Below are positions 7,583 to 17,346 of a stretch of 34,503 nt of DNA, piece by piece (within the stretch, counting starts at the first letter, position 1; each line of letters starts with the position of its first letter). This DNA comes from an uncultured Saprospiraceae bacterium. GTDB taxonomy: Bacteria > Bacteroidota > Bacteroidia > Chitinophagales > Saprospiraceae. Under the pieces are notes generated by a model. The model was not told where the DNA came from. It ran no database searches and saw only the letters and a program-made list of their open reading frames with translations. The translations under genes and the position numbers were made by a program. Location of the stretch: positions 1-34,503 of the forward strand of contig CALGLU010000108.1 of the NCBI GenBank assembly GCA_937959275.1, read 5' to 3'.

Positions 7583-10381
7583 TTAATTTTTCATTAAAAA
7601 CCCATCTAGATTTAAGATGGCATTGGCCACAACGGTCATCGGATCATTCAATATAAATTCTGTATCGTATAGATCGGTCGATGTTGATGCAGTAGCAGTA
7701 TTGAGTTGTATCTCATCTTCTGACTCATGATAGAGTTGTTTCAAAACTGAAACGATGTCTTCATCAGGCTCAGATACAAGTGCTCGCTGATAGCCAGCTG
7801 AAATGGCTTTCTCAAGATCTCCTTGGCCAGCTGCTTTCATGAGCTTAGCCAGAGCTGCGGCAGCCTCTAGATAGACTGGATCGTTTAAGGTCACGAGTGC
7901 TTGAAGAGGTGTATTCGTCCGTATCCGTCTTGACATACAAAATTCACGACTCGGTGTGTCAAATGCGATCATTGATGGATAGGGTGCCGTTCGTTTCCAA
8001 TAGGTATATAAGCCTCGTCTATATTTCAAATCGTCTTCAGCTGTTTGCCAACTTTGATTATTATAGACAACCTGCCATACACCTTGGGGTTGCTGGGGCA
8101 TCACGCTTGCACCACCAATGCTGTCATTTAACAAACCACTAACGGCAAGCGCTTGATCACGTATTTGCTCAGCAGTTAATCTGAATCTGGCTCCTCTCGA
8201 TAGGTACCGATTAAACGGATCTAGTTCTTGCTTAACAGCATTTGTTTTGGAGGATTGGCGATAGGTAGAAGACATTAAAATTCCTTTGAGTAATTGTTTA
8301 ACGCTCCACTGATTGTCCTCCATAAAGACAACCGCTAGATGATCTAATAATTCAGGATGACTAGCAGGCAAACTTTGTGTACCAAAATCTTCTACTGATT
8401 CTATGATTCCTGTCCCAAAGATTTGTTCCCAAAACCGATTGACGATGACACGAGCAGTTAAGGGATTATTTTTATTAACCAGCCACTGAGCAAATGAAAG
8501 TCGGTCCGTGGGTTCTTCTGCATCGCCTTTTACAAATGCATCTGGCACACTGGCTGATACTTGTTGACCAAGAGTACTATAATTGCCTCTTTCAAAAACG
8601 TGAGTGGATCGTGTGTAGTCTTTAGGGAGAGCTTGCATGATGGGTGTGCGATCTGCAGTGGCGCGCAAAGCCAACAGTTTATCTTTTTGCGAACTGAGCT
8701 CAGATGACGAGTTGTGCTTATTTTGGTAATAAAGCTCAATTGATCCGATACTCATCATGCCTTCGGGCACTTGTTGGGTACGGTTGATCAAGTGAAAAAA
8801 TAGATTGTGTTTGCCAGTATGATTTGTTGTTTCTGATCGTATCGTTTTAAAGCTATTGATATCCCAACGATTGGACTCGGCTTGTGGCAAGTTGACTTCG
8901 CTTAGCATTGGTCCGTTAATAGAATCCAGTCTGACCTCTATCCTTGCTTGGTCACCAGGTGTGCTGTAGGCAAAGGAGATGTGCGTAAGATCTGTGACAT
9001 CTATATCTGCAAACATAAAATGAAACTGTTTGTCTTTAACTGACTGTGGAGGTTGAACCCAAGTGGTGACAATGCCACTGCCAGAGAAATCAACATTTAG
9101 CGAGCCATCACAATGGTCAGGCATTAATATTGGAAATAGAGCATGTTTAATTTGATCTTGTAATAAGTCAGATTGTGTTATGGATAAGGAAGGATCAAGC
9201 GTCTGAATGTAATCGATGAGTTCAGTAATTTCTGTTTCGCTTTTTTCTGAAAAGGTATATATCGTTGGACGTTCTGTTACAATATCTCGATCCTTAGTTT
9301 GATTGAAGAGGTCCATGACTTCATAAAATTCTTCATGGCGGATGGGATCGTAGGGATGGCTGTGGCATTGTACACAAGCGATGGTGGTACCTTGCCAAAT
9401 TTCGAACGTGGTGTTGAGTCGATCAATAACAGAATTTGTTCTAAACACCTCATCTTCGGTACCACCTTCATCATTATTCATCGTATTGCGATGGAATGCT
9501 GTTGCTAATAATTGATCAACAGTTGGCTGAGGTAATAGATCTCCAGCTAATTGCTCGATGGTAAATTGATCGAAAGGCATATCGTCATTCAATGCCTTGA
9601 TGAGCCAGTCTCGGTAGCGCCAGATATTGCGATGGGCATCTTTTTCGTAACCTCTAGAGTCGGCGTATCGGGCAAGGTCCAGCCACATTGCAGCCCAGCG
9701 TTCTCCAAAGTGAGGCGATGCTAATAATGTATCTAGCATTTGTTCGTAGGCATCCGCTGAGTCATTAGCTAGATAAGAAGTGATGAGATCATCGCTTGGA
9801 GGAAGCCCAGTGAGATCAAGGCTTGCTCGCCTTACGAGTGTTTCTTTGTCGGCTTCAATAGCAGGTTCTAAATCCATAGATTGTAGTGCCTCTAAAATGA
9901 AATAGTCTAAATCTGCTGTAGGCCAATCTGACTCAACTACAGGCAACTCTTGTTTCGAAGGCAATTTGTAAGACCAATGCTCTTCCCATTCTGCTCCCTG
10001 ATCGATCCATTCTGAAATCAATTCTTTTTCGTTGTCAGTCAAGGGATCTCCATCTTTTGGCATGCGCTCATTAGGATCATGATGAATAATGCGCTTGTAC
10101 AATTCGCTTTGTTCTGGGCTACCACTAACAAGGGCTTTTTTTCCTGACTTTGTCACAGCAAAGGCTTCCTCTTCAAATAATAAACTAAAGCCTCCCAATT
10201 GTTTTACGCCTCCATGACAAGGCAAACATTTTTTATTAAAAATGGGACGAATGTGTTGGTTATAGCTAATAGAATTGTCAACAGTGGCGCATTGTGGAAT
10301 GAGGAGAATACACAATAGAATGATCCCTAAAACGAAGATCGTTTTCATAAATGGAGATTGCTGAAGTGCGTGCTTCCTCAT
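7583..10381 (-). CDS. PSD1-type protein: cytochrome c-like domain + DUF1549 + DUF1553
   Basis: A 932-residue exported protein. N-terminal hydrophobic segment 13-30; the QC that follows is a poor lipobox, so a signal anchor or signal peptidase I cleavage is possible. Starts at M1 or M12 (10348) are both plausible. The PSCyt1-type heme region has C52-LP-C55-H56 with a likely axial Met in RMPKDGDPL (M107). DUF1549 follows (about 150-360), containing [44 protein letters not shown] and a second CxxCH, C336-VQ-C339-H340. DUF1553 occupies about 640-900 ([66 protein letters not shown]). A large middle insertion (about 400-570) looks beta-rich. It is first in a two-gene unit with DUF1501; a redox role is inferred. 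Confidence 0.9.
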   Translation of the reverse strand: MRKHALQQSPFMKTIFVLGIILLCILLIPQCATVDNSISYNQHIRPIFNKKCLPCHGGVKQLGGFSLLFEEEAFAVTKSGKKALVSGSPEQSELYKRIIHHDPNERMPKDGDPLTDNEKELISEWIDQGAEWEEHWSYKLPSKQELPVVESDWPTADLDYFILEALQSMDLEPAIEADKETLVRRASLDLTGLPPSDDLITSYLANDSADAYEQMLDTLLASPHFGERWAAMWLDLARYADSRGYEKDAHRNIWRYRDWLIKALNDDMPFDQFTIEQLAGDLLPQPTVDQLLATAFHRNTMNNDEGGTEDEVFRTNSVIDRLNTTFEIWQGTTIACVQCHSHPYDPIRHEEFYEVMDLFNQTKDRDIVTERPTIYTFSEKSETEITELIDYIQTLDPSLSITQSDLLQDQIKHALFPILMPDHCDGSLNVDFSGSGIVTTWVQPPQSVKDKQFHFMFADIDVTDLTHISFAYSTPGDQARIEVRLDSINGPMLSEVNLPQAESNRWDINSFKTIRSETTNHTGKHNLFFHLINRTQQVPEGMMSIGSIELYYQNKHNSSSELSSQKDKLLALRATADRTPIMQALPKDYTRSTHVFERGNYSTLGQQVSASVPDAFVKGDAEEPTDRLSFAQWLVNKNNPLTARVIVNRFWEQIFGTGIIESVEDFGTQSLPASHPELLDHLAVVFMEDNQWSVKQLLKGILMSSTYRQSSKTNAVKQELDPFNRYLSRGARFRLTAEQIRDQALAVSGLLNDSIGGASVMPQQPQGVWQVVYNNQSWQTAEDDLKYRRGLYTYWKRTAPYPSMIAFDTPSREFCMSRRIRTNTPLQALVTLNDPVYLEAAAALAKLMKAAGQGDLEKAISAGYQRALVSEPDEDIVSVLKQLYHESEDEIQLNTATASTSTDLYDTEFILNDPMTVVANAILNLDGFLMKN

Positions 10382-10595
10382 GATCTTTTACGAATATCTA
10401 TTGTAAATAAAAAAAGAACAACTTTTAAGATAATACTTATTTGATAGTAAACCCTTAGATGGTCAAACAGATTTAGAATTGTGAGCTCCGTGAGGTTCAA
10501 AAGCCTATGTGCTCTATCATTCTATGTGGTTCCAAATTTATATGCACAATGTGTTATCTGGTTCAAAAATATTCTACATATATTAGAATGGAATT

Positions 10596-11375
10596 ATGGC
10601 GCGAATACATCTATTTGAGTTTGAGGATCAGCAATGGTTTCCAAAGCATATAAGAAATTATATGACGGACTTTTTGCAGTTTACCTCTAATCTGTTTGAC
10701 TTTTATAAAACGACAATTCCGATTCTTAAAAAAGGATTGGATAGCATTGATAGTCATCAAATTATTGATCTGGCATCAGGCGGCGGCGGTGGGTGGCTCA
10801 AGTTGTCAGAGCATTTGGCAAGAGAATTACCAGAGGTCAAGGTGCATCTGACTGATTATTATCCAAATGCAGCGGCCTTTAATCGAACGCAAGCAATCAG
10901 TCCAGCTGTGTTCACTTATTCTAAAGAACCGATTAATGCTTTAGATGTACCCGTTAACCTGAAAGGTCTACGAACTCAGTTTTTATCCTTTCATCATTTT
11001 AAGAAAAAAGATGGCATTCAAATTCTTCAAAATGCCGTAGATGCGAACAATCCAATTGCTATTTTTGAAGCCCAGCAAAGAAGTATTGGTGATCTGATTA
11101 AATTTTTCTTTTCGCCAATCAATGTAGCTTTAGTGACACCATTTATTAGGCCATTTACCCTAGGCCGAATTGTTTTTACCTATTTGATTCCTATCGTACC
11201 GGCGTGTACTTGGTGGGATGGCCTAGTCTCCGTTTTACGCACATATTCTAAAAAAGAACTAACTGATATGATTGAAACAGTGGCTGATTCAGATCGGTTT
11301 GACTGGGAAGTAGATTTTGTAAAAAATGGACCAATCAAGATTCATTATTTACTTGGAGTGCCTAACAAAAGTTAA
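10596..11375 (+). CDS. Class I SAM-dependent methyltransferase-like protein
   Basis: 259 residues. The segment around 56-75, IIDLASGGGGGWLKLSEHL, is a glycine-rich motif I of a Rossmann methyltransferase, and KVHLTDYYPN (about 81-90) fits the acidic end of strand 2 that holds the ribose of SAM. LRTQFLSFHHF (about 128-138) occupies the motif IV area and lacks a catalytic signature, so the substrate is not deducible. A hydrophobic stretch at about 165-202 (FFFSPINVALVTPFI..., FTYLIPIVPACTWWDG) may touch the membrane. It stands alone on the plus strand. Methyltransferase fold is fairly secure; activity is not. Confidence 0.75.
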   Translation: MARIHLFEFEDQQWFPKHIRNYMTDFLQFTSNLFDFYKTTIPILKKGLDSIDSHQIIDLASGGGGGWLKLSEHLARELPEVKVHLTDYYPNAAAFNRTQAISPAVFTYSKEPINALDVPVNLKGLRTQFLSFHHFKKKDGIQILQNAVDANNPIAIFEAQQRSIGDLIKFFFSPINVALVTPFIRPFTLGRIVFTYLIPIVPACTWWDGLVSVLRTYSKKELTDMIETVADSDRFDWEVDFVKNGPIKIHYLLGVPNKS

Positions 11376-11567
11376 GGTACGAGTGTCTCTTTCACTAGAG
11401 TTAATTTTCCTCCAACGGGTCACGACTCATTGCATTCGTTTTGTAAACATGGGTCATGACTATTGGAGATTTATACGGAGATTTTGGTGTAAAACCACTT
11501 GTCAAAACAATAGTAGTTTTATGGCTTAAATTTCTAATTCCTAAAATAATTCAAGACATTTATTTGA

Positions 11568-11613
11568 TAGGACTGACCGTAATGAATGCACACGATGTAG
11601 TCATTAGGTCCTA
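11568..11613. repeat. Inverted repeat upstream of the SRPBCC gene
   Basis: Nested arms TAGGAC...TAATGA (11568-11573, 11580-11585) pair with TCATTA (11601-11606) and GTCCTA (11608-11613). The left side has a 6-nt interruption and the right side 1 nt. It ends about 40 bp before the ATG at 11655, so it could be an operator or a 5'-leader hairpin. The rest of the 11376-11654 gap shows no gene. Confidence 0.5.
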
Positions 11614-11654
11614 GTTATATCGTTAAAATAGTTTTCAAATAAATCCATTTTGCT

Positions 11655-12227
11655 ATGAAGTACTTAAAATATATTGTCGGGATCATCGCACTATTAATTA
11701 TATTATTTATTGGCAAAGGCATGTTGACTCCAGAGATTTCCTATTCAAGTGAATTTGTTGTTGATAAACCAATCCAAGAAGCTTGGGCAGTCATGAATGA
11801 TCAAAGTAAAGCTTCTCAATGGTTAGAAGGCATTACAAATATTGAACACATCAGCGGTACTGAAGGGACTGTTGGCGCAGTCACACAATATACCTTTACG
11901 GATAATGAACAAGAGTCTAAGATTCTAGAAACGATGAAAGAAATTCGACCCAATGAACATGTGGCTATGGACTTTGTCATGGAAGGTGTGATGACTATGG
12001 ACTATAAAGTAGACTTTACTGAACAAAATGGTAAAACGCATATCAAATCATCAACAATTACTACAGGAGAAGGGATGCTGATGAGGTCTATGGTTTCATT
12101 TATGCAGAGCTCTATGCAAACCCAAGAAGATGAGAATATGAGTCGTTTGAAAACATTAATTGAAGAAAATAAGACGAACTATTTTCCGATTCTTGAAAGC
12201 GAGACGGTACAAGAAATCAATGAATAA
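11655..12227 (+). CDS. SRPBCC-fold (polyketide cyclase/START-like) membrane-anchored protein
   Basis: 190 residues. Residues 4-23 (YLKYIVGIIALLIILFIGKG) form a signal anchor. The rest fits the SRPBCC/Bet v1-like fold: SYSSEFVVDKPIQEAWAVM (first strand and helix), ASQWLEGITNIEHISG, and the paired strands GTVGAVTQYTF and HVAMDFVMEGVMTMDYKVDF, with a long C-terminal helix (SMVSFMQSSM..., MSRLKTLIEEN). Such domains bind hydrophobic ligands; here it would face the periplasm. No catalytic residues can be assigned. It converges with the minus-strand operon with a 6-bp gap. Confidence 0.8.
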   Translation: MKYLKYIVGIIALLIILFIGKGMLTPEISYSSEFVVDKPIQEAWAVMNDQSKASQWLEGITNIEHISGTEGTVGAVTQYTFTDNEQESKILETMKEIRPNEHVAMDFVMEGVMTMDYKVDFTEQNGKTHIKSSTITTGEGMLMRSMVSFMQSSMQTQEDENMSRLKTLIEENKTNYFPILESETVQEINE

Positions 12228-12233
12228 CTATTC

Positions 12234-13124
12234 TTATTCTTCTCGATTAAAGTCGGTCCAGATGATATCGATAAACCGATCGAGTGAAATGAATCCATCT
12301 CCCCAACCCTCATAGCCTTCGCCAAGGCCTGCGGCTTTTATCTCTTCTATAGAATGTCCTTTGTCAACAGCGTCAAGTACTCGTTCTTTCATCACTTCGA
12401 GCATGGTGTAATATTTTAATAGATCAGATTTGTGAGCTAGCTTTCCATGGCCAGGGATAATCTTAGTCCCATGATTCGTTAACATTAAAGCCGTTTGGAC
12501 TGCCTTGATCGCACCATCTACAGTGCCACCCGAGCCTAAATCAATATAAGGAAACCGACCATTGAAAAAACAGTCACCCATATGTAAGACGTTTCGTTCT
12601 GGAAAATAGACAAACGCATCACCATCAGTATGAGCATCGTGTACATGGATCAGCATGATTGATTCACCGTTAAAGTGTATCTGCATATCTTCACTATAGG
12701 TGATTTTAGGCCAAGCGATTTCCGGAGAGGCCTTCGTTGTTCGGTTAAAAGCTTTATTGACTTGATCAGTACTCATTCTTGTACGCACATTTTCTTGAGC
12801 TACGATGATGGCACCATCGTTTCCAAAATTCTCATTCCCTCCAGTGTGATCTCCATGCCAGTGCGTGTTCAGTAAATATTTAACAGGGTGATTTGATAAT
12901 TCTGCAATTGTCGTTTTAATTTTTTCTGATAAGCCTGCAAATTGATCATCAACCATAAGAACACCATCCTCCCCTGTAAATATTGCTATATTTCCACCTG
13001 ACCCTTCTAGCATATAAAGACTATCTGCAACAGTCGTCACGACTATCTCCACTTTAGAAAAGTCTCTCTGACTAAACGTGATTAAACACGAGAGTAAGCA
13101 AATACAAGTAAGTAGTGTTTTCAT
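12234..13124 (-). CDS. Exported metallo-beta-lactamase-fold hydrolase
   Basis: 296 residues with a signal peptide (about 1-19, MKTLLTCICLLSCLITFSQ). The zinc-binding pattern is complete: H88-x-H90-x-D92-H93 in NTHWHGDHTGG, H165 in DAHTDGD, D184 in HMGDCFF and H226 in IIPGHGKL. The dinuclear site is like that of SoxH/quinoprotein-relay-type or subclass B3-like periplasmic MBL proteins, and the substrate cannot be named; antibiotic hydrolysis is not implied. It is the last gene of a minus-strand run, 9 bp after the ROK kinase. Confidence 0.88.
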   Translation of the reverse strand: MKTLLTCICLLSCLITFSQRDFSKVEIVVTTVADSLYMLEGSGGNIAIFTGEDGVLMVDDQFAGLSEKIKTTIAELSNHPVKYLLNTHWHGDHTGGNENFGNDGAIIVAQENVRTRMSTDQVNKAFNRTTKASPEIAWPKITYSEDMQIHFNGESIMLIHVHDAHTDGDAFVYFPERNVLHMGDCFFNGRFPYIDLGSGGTVDGAIKAVQTALMLTNHGTKIIPGHGKLAHKSDLLKYYTMLEVMKERVLDAVDKGHSIEEIKAAGLGEGYEGWGDGFISLDRFIDIIWTDFNREE

Positions 13125-13133
13125 CCTAATTGT

Positions 13134-13874
13134 TTATAAGGTTGAATAATATGCCGCCCCAATAATACCTGCGTTATTTTTTAGTTCTGCAGGAATGATC
13201 TCAGCTTTTATGTCAAAGCAATCAACATATTCGTCAAAGCTCTTGCTGATTCCTCCTCCTATAATAATACAATCTGGCGAAAGCAGCAATTCAATATGGT
13301 TAAGGACTGCATTTAATTCTTTACCAAATTCAGGCCAATCCAGGTTATTTGCTTTCCGGGCTCTGTTAGATGCGTAATCCTCTGTTATGCTTTTCTTCCA
13401 CTTCAGGTGACCAAACTCAGTATTGGGAACGAGTCTGCCATCTACAAACAAAGCGGATCCTATGCCTGTACCTAAGGTTAGTAATAAAACAGAACCCTTT
13501 TTATGTTTTGCTGCTCCAAATAATAATTCAGCGAGACCTGCAGAATCTGCGTCATTGACAACGGTCAACGGACAATCCAGTTCTTCCTCAAAATAAGTAG
13601 CGATATCAAAATCAATCCAGTCTTTATGAATATTTGCTGCTGAGCATGACATGCCTTGCTTTATAATTGCTGGAAAGCCGAAACCAATTTGCTTACCTTC
13701 CCATTCAAAATCTGTAATCATGTTTTTGATTATAGACAAGATTGCTTTGGGTGTAGACTCCTCAGGTGTCTTATACTTAATTTTATCAGATACAAATTCA
13801 CCTGTCTTTACATTAACAATGGCACCTTTTGTTCCTGTTCCTCCAATATCAATTCCTAGTACGTGTTTACTCAT
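13134..13874 (-). CDS. ROK-family kinase, polyphosphate glucokinase-like
   Basis: 246 residues. The ATP/phosphate loop GIDIGGTGTKGAI (7-19), the sugar/catalytic motif NDADSAGLAE (catalytic Asp D108), the second phosphate motif LLTLGTGIGSALFVDGRLVPNTEFGHL and the C-terminal IIIGGGISK all match ROK kinases. The short length, GTGIGSALF and VPNTEFGHL, and the lack of the ROK zinc CxCGxxGC motif, resemble polyphosphate glucokinases (PpgK) more than NagK or Mlc. Probable reaction: phosphorylation of glucose with polyphosphate or ATP in the cytoplasm. The start abuts the stop of the upstream cyclophilin gene, which suggests translational coupling. Confidence 0.85.
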   Translation of the reverse strand: MSKHVLGIDIGGTGTKGAIVNVKTGEFVSDKIKYKTPEESTPKAILSIIKNMITDFEWEGKQIGFGFPAIIKQGMSCSAANIHKDWIDFDIATYFEEELDCPLTVVNDADSAGLAELLFGAAKHKKGSVLLLTLGTGIGSALFVDGRLVPNTEFGHLKWKKSITEDYASNRARKANNLDWPEFGKELNAVLNHIELLLSPDCIIIGGGISKSFDEYVDCFDIKAEIIPAELKNNAGIIGAAYYSTL

Positions 13875-14756
13875 TTACTTTATTACATTAACTGACATGG
13901 GTACATCTTCGCGAGGTCTATCACCCTGACCTGTACTCAATGCCGAAATTTTATCAATAACATCTAAACCCTCAATAACGCGACCAAAGACAGTATAATC
14001 ACCATCTAAAAAAGGGGTGCCTCCATTTGCTAAATACGCTTGCTTGGTGTCTTCTGTATACGTTATGCCTTTTGAGGCCTCTGAACTCTCTAATTGCTCT
14101 GCTGTTACGTCTTTACCATCTACGATATAAAATTGGCTTCCGCTACTTTTTTTATCAGGATTCGCCGGACCACCTAACCTTGCTGCTGCTAATGCTCCTT
14201 TTACATGAGCAAAGCGTTCGTCAAATTCTGCGTCTATCTGATAACCAGGTCCTCCTGATCCAAGTCTAGCATTAGGAGCAGCATTTTTAGAACCCGGATC
14301 TCCACCTTGTACCATAAATCCTTTGATGACTCTATGAAAAAGGGTACCATCGTAATATGATTCACCAGCTAGCTTGACAAAATTATCACGATGCTTAGGA
14401 GTGTCTTCATATAATTCGACAAGCATACTGCCTTGAGGTGTTGAGATTTCTATCAAACATTTTTCGGGGGCATTAAATACAACTTCTTTAGTCATTGTTT
14501 TCACCTTTTTGCCCTTATTTACGGTTAAAGTGACATCGTGTTTTCCTGACCTTATGAATCTATGTGAAGCTTCTAAATCTGTATACCGATTCCCACCAAT
14601 ATCCCACATGATTTGATCAGCATCTTCAACAATAGCCTTAAATGAGGCAGTTGCTGGAACAGTTAATTCATTTTGTTGAACTGTGAAATCCGCAAAGGAT
14701 TTAGCACATGAGCTCAATAGAATTCCAGAGAGAAGTATAAATAATAAGTGTTTCAT
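13875..14756 (-). CDS. Lipoprotein cyclophilin-type peptidyl-prolyl isomerase with N-terminal PKD-like domain
   Basis: 293 residues. The signal ends in a lipobox, LSSC (C17), so it should be a periplasmic or outer-membrane-facing lipoprotein. Residues about 25-95 form a PKD-like beta domain (VPATASFKAIVEDADQIMWDIGG, HDVTLTVNKGKKVKTM). The cyclophilin domain occupies about 100-290, with LVELYEDTPKHRDNFVKL, the active-site block LFHRVIKGFMVQGGDPGS, GALAAARLG, SSGSQFYIV and YTVFGRVIEGLDVIDKI. An insertion after SQFYIV (about 215-250) is shared with the paralogue next door. It assists folding of exported proteins. Confidence 0.92.
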   Translation of the reverse strand: MKHLLFILLSGILLSSCAKSFADFTVQQNELTVPATASFKAIVEDADQIMWDIGGNRYTDLEASHRFIRSGKHDVTLTVNKGKKVKTMTKEVVFNAPEKCLIEISTPQGSMLVELYEDTPKHRDNFVKLAGESYYDGTLFHRVIKGFMVQGGDPGSKNAAPNARLGSGGPGYQIDAEFDERFAHVKGALAAARLGGPANPDKKSSGSQFYIVDGKDVTAEQLESSEASKGITYTEDTKQAYLANGGTPFLDGDYTVFGRVIEGLDVIDKISALSTGQGDRPREDVPMSVNVIK

Positions 14757-14762
14757 TTTAGG

Positions 14763-15419
14763 TTATTTAGAGGATAATCTAATTTTCATTTTTACATCCT
14801 GTAGGGGTCGATCACCAGCATTTTTTTGAACAGCCGCAATCTTATCTATGACATCTAAGCCTTCCACCACTTCTCCAAAGACAGTGTAGTCTTGATCAAG
14901 CATTGGTGTTCCACCAATTGTTTTATATTTCTGGCGTTGAGACTCGTTGTATTTTATCCCTTTTTGTGTTTCAAAATTGTTGAGAGCTGCATCAGTTTGC
15001 ACGCTTCCTTGTACGACATAGAACTGTGATCCACTACTTCTCTTTTCAGGATTACCAGATCCCGTCCTTGCAGCAGCTAGCGTTCCTTTAAAGTGTGGTG
15101 CCCCGATTTCAGCATCTATCAAATAACCTGGTCCACCTGTCCCTAAGGACTGTCCTGCAGGTGCGTTTCTGGATTGAGGATCTCCACCTTGTATCATAAA
15201 CCCTTGAATGACTCTGTGGAATAATAGATCATCATAGAACGATTCCTTAACTAATTTGATAAAATTATCTCTGTGTAAGGGTGTAGAATTATACAATTCT
15301 GCCTTCATAGTCCCGTACTCGGTCTCTATGCTAACATAGTTTACCTTTTCACCTCCGCATGACAATAAGCACATGAAGAGGCTACAAATGAGGAGTGAAT
15401 TAATTTTTTTCATTGTCAA
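14763..15419 (-). CDS. Lipoprotein cyclophilin-type peptidyl-prolyl isomerase
   Basis: 218 residues; lipobox LLSC (C21) followed by GGEK. It consists almost only of the cyclophilin domain: MKAELYNSTPLHRDNFIKL, LFHRVIQGFMIQGGDPQS, GTLAAARTG, SSGSQFYVVQGS and YTVFGEVVEGLDVIDKI. It is a paralogue of the downstream cyclophilin but lacks the PKD-like domain. Its start overlaps the end of the upstream hypothetical gene by 20 bp; 6 bp separate it from the downstream gene. Periplasmic prolyl isomerase. Confidence 0.92.
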   Translation of the reverse strand: MTMKKINSLLICSLFMCLLSCGGEKVNYVSIETEYGTMKAELYNSTPLHRDNFIKLVKESFYDDLLFHRVIQGFMIQGGDPQSRNAPAGQSLGTGGPGYLIDAEIGAPHFKGTLAAARTGSGNPEKRSSGSQFYVVQGSVQTDAALNNFETQKGIKYNESQRQKYKTIGGTPMLDQDYTVFGEVVEGLDVIDKIAAVQKNAGDRPLQDVKMKIRLSSK

Positions 15420-15783
15420 TTTTAAAATGATTTTCTTGAAAATAATGAATGACTTTTTGCTTAATTAATACTTCTTGATGTTCAACACCTTCTTCAGATA
15501 TTCCTCTGATTTGTCGAAAATGAGGCCATCCATCCTGATCATTTCCTGTAAATTCAAAGTATCCCTCTTGACTCAACAAACTACAAACAGCAATGTGCAT
15601 TAAGTCTTCTTTTTCTTCTTTTGTATACGTTTCTTTGATGACACCAGATTCTTGTATCCCTATCAAAAACAAGACAGCTTGAAGATCTGGCAACTCAGTC
15701 TTATTGAGCGCATCTTTCACAAAATGCTGCACTTTTAACCAATAAAAGTCTATTTCCCAATCTTCCATAATCAAAATGTCCAC
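15400..15783 (-). CDS. Conserved hypothetical cytoplasmic protein
   Basis: 127 residues, acidic, with no signal or membrane segment. Strings include EDWEIDFYWLKVQHFVKDALNK, LPDLQAVLFLIGIQESG, KEEKEDLMHIAVCSLLSQ, and WPHFRQIRGISEEGVEHQEV. I recall similar proteins in Bacteroidota but know no function. Starts at M1 (15783) or M6 (15768) are possible; M1 leaves 7 bp to the permease stop. It overlaps the following cyclophilin gene by 20 bp, so it is translated within the same operon. Confidence 0.75.
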   Translation of the reverse strand: MDILIMEDWEIDFYWLKVQHFVKDALNKTELPDLQAVLFLIGIQESGVIKETYTKEEKEDLMHIAVCSLLSQEGYFEFTGNDQDGWPHFRQIRGISEEGVEHQEVLIKQKVIHYFQENHFKIDNEKN

Positions 15784-15790
15784 GAAACTA

Positions 15791-17008
15791 CTATTCTTCT
15801 CGAATCATAGCAGGGATTTTAGCTGCTTTTTTGGATGGCAGCAACGAAGCTAAACACCCAATAACGAGAACAATCAAGACAACAAGTAGGAAATCACCCC
15901 ATCTTAATTCTATAGGATAAGCTTCTACGATCTGAATCCCACTCATTGAAATCAGTCCAAATTTAATCTGTAAATAATATATAATCAATGACAAAGCAAT
16001 TCCCAAAAGTAAGCCAAGTAAAGTAATCATGACACCTTCTTTCATAAACAAAGATTGAATATTCTTTGCTGTGCTCCCCATAGACCGTAGTATAGCTATG
16101 TCTTTTTTCTTTTCCAAAACGATCATCCAGAGCGAACCGATAAGATTAAAGGCAACAAGTAGAATGGTAAAACTACCAATCAACAAGCTCATATATTTCT
16201 CAATATTCATGACCTTAAAATAGGTCTCCTCTTGTTCATATCTATTTTGGATTTTAAATTTAGTTCCCATGATATTTGTAATAGATTCATTGACATCTGA
16301 TTCAACAGCATCGTTGTCCAACTTAACCTCTAAAGCTGTTATTTGACCTTTACTTTTTAATAAGCCGTCAATGAGATTTAGTGAGGTAATGACGTATTGA
16401 TGATCTTTATCATTCTGGATTGAAAAGAATCCTGAAGGCAAAATATCTTTAGTGATAAAGTCTTTTTCTAAAGCACTGGCCTTCTTACGCTTGGGCAAAT
16501 AAATACTCAAGGAACTCCTGAAATCTTCAAGATTCATCGATAATTTTCGCGCTAAGCCATACCCTGTCACTGCAAAGTATTGTTGGTCATTTTCGATGAT
16601 ATATTGCCCTTGCTTAATAGTAGAATCGATGGTTGTTACTTCAGCAAAAGCATGATCTACGCCTTTTATTACACCTGCTTCCTGAATATCATTGTATTCG
16701 AATAGGGCGACTTCTTCTAGCGTCTTACTTACAAGCGATACACCAGAGACACCTTGAATTGCTGTCACCAAAGAATCGGAGCAAGAAAACCGCTTACCTT
16801 CAACTAAGCTTATTTTTAAATCTGGGTTGAAATCATCGACATAATCCTTGATCAGGGATTCAAAACCATTAAAAACAGACAAGATTAGGATCAATGCTGC
16901 TGTACCAATAGCGATGCCTAATACTGAAATACCAGTTATAATGTTGATGGCATTTGTTGATTTCTTGCCAAAAAGGTACCGACGTGCTATTTCAGTGAAA
17001 ATGTTCAT
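15791..17008 (-). CDS. FtsX/LolE-type ABC transporter permease
   Basis: 405 residues with the MacB/LolE plan: TM1 at about 22-46 (ITGISVLGIAIGTAALILILSVFNG), a periplasmic domain of about 200 residues, then three TM helices in the FtsX domain (about 270-295, MSLLIGSFTILLVAFNLIGSLWMIV; 325-350, VMITLLGLLLGIALSLIIYY; 375-395, DFLLVVLIVLVIGCLASLL). The cytoplasmic EKKKDIAILRSMG loop is the usual coupling helix. No ATPase or second permease is adjacent. A role in releasing lipoproteins from the inner membrane is likely, which fits the two lipoprotein cyclophilins downstream. First gene of the six-gene minus-strand run. Confidence 0.88.
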   Translation of the reverse strand: MNIFTEIARRYLFGKKSTNAINIITGISVLGIAIGTAALILILSVFNGFESLIKDYVDDFNPDLKISLVEGKRFSCSDSLVTAIQGVSGVSLVSKTLEEVALFEYNDIQEAGVIKGVDHAFAEVTTIDSTIKQGQYIIENDQQYFAVTGYGLARKLSMNLEDFRSSLSIYLPKRKKASALEKDFITKDILPSGFFSIQNDKDHQYVITSLNLIDGLLKSKGQITALEVKLDNDAVESDVNESITNIMGTKFKIQNRYEQEETYFKVMNIEKYMSLLIGSFTILLVAFNLIGSLWMIVLEKKKDIAILRSMGSTAKNIQSLFMKEGVMITLLGLLLGIALSLIIYYLQIKFGLISMSGIQIVEAYPIELRWGDFLLVVLIVLVIGCLASLLPSKKAAKIPAMIREE

Positions 17009-17346
17009 CTTCTTATTGGACTAATATATATTAGATGCATCAACTTTAATGAATAAGATAAATAAAAGGTTCCTTTGGCTTGGATTGGAGTTCAAACTTA
17101 CGAGATATAATTGAGAAACTAAGTCAAGGTCCCAGAAACGGATCTCTGAAGTTTTCATCTTTAGGACAGAAAAACTGTTTAGTGAAGGTTCAATCGTTAT
17201 GATGTGAGGTTAAAAAGCTCCCAGATCTTGGTAGGAGAACAAATTTCAGAGATCTATAGACATTACAAATGTTAGTACGGATTGAATATCAGTCGTTGAA
17301 TGAATTAAACAAGAGTAGTTATCTTAATGTATCAAAAACAGAATAA
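17009..17346. other. Intergenic region between divergent genes, 338 bp
   Basis: No gene is visible. It must hold the promoters of the minus-strand six-gene run and of the plus-strand antitoxin. An exact 10-bp inverted repeat, GATCTCTGAA (17141-17150) and TTCAGAGATC (17245-17254), lies inside. Confidence 0.55.

Noticed and set aside
11326-11529. 67-codon frame overlapping the methyltransferase end
   Set aside because: Out-of-frame overlap with a real gene and no recognisable protein features.
12234-13124. Antibiotic-inactivating metallo-beta-lactamase
   Set aside because: The fold and zinc ligands are shared by many hydrolases; nothing in the sequence or context points to beta-lactams.
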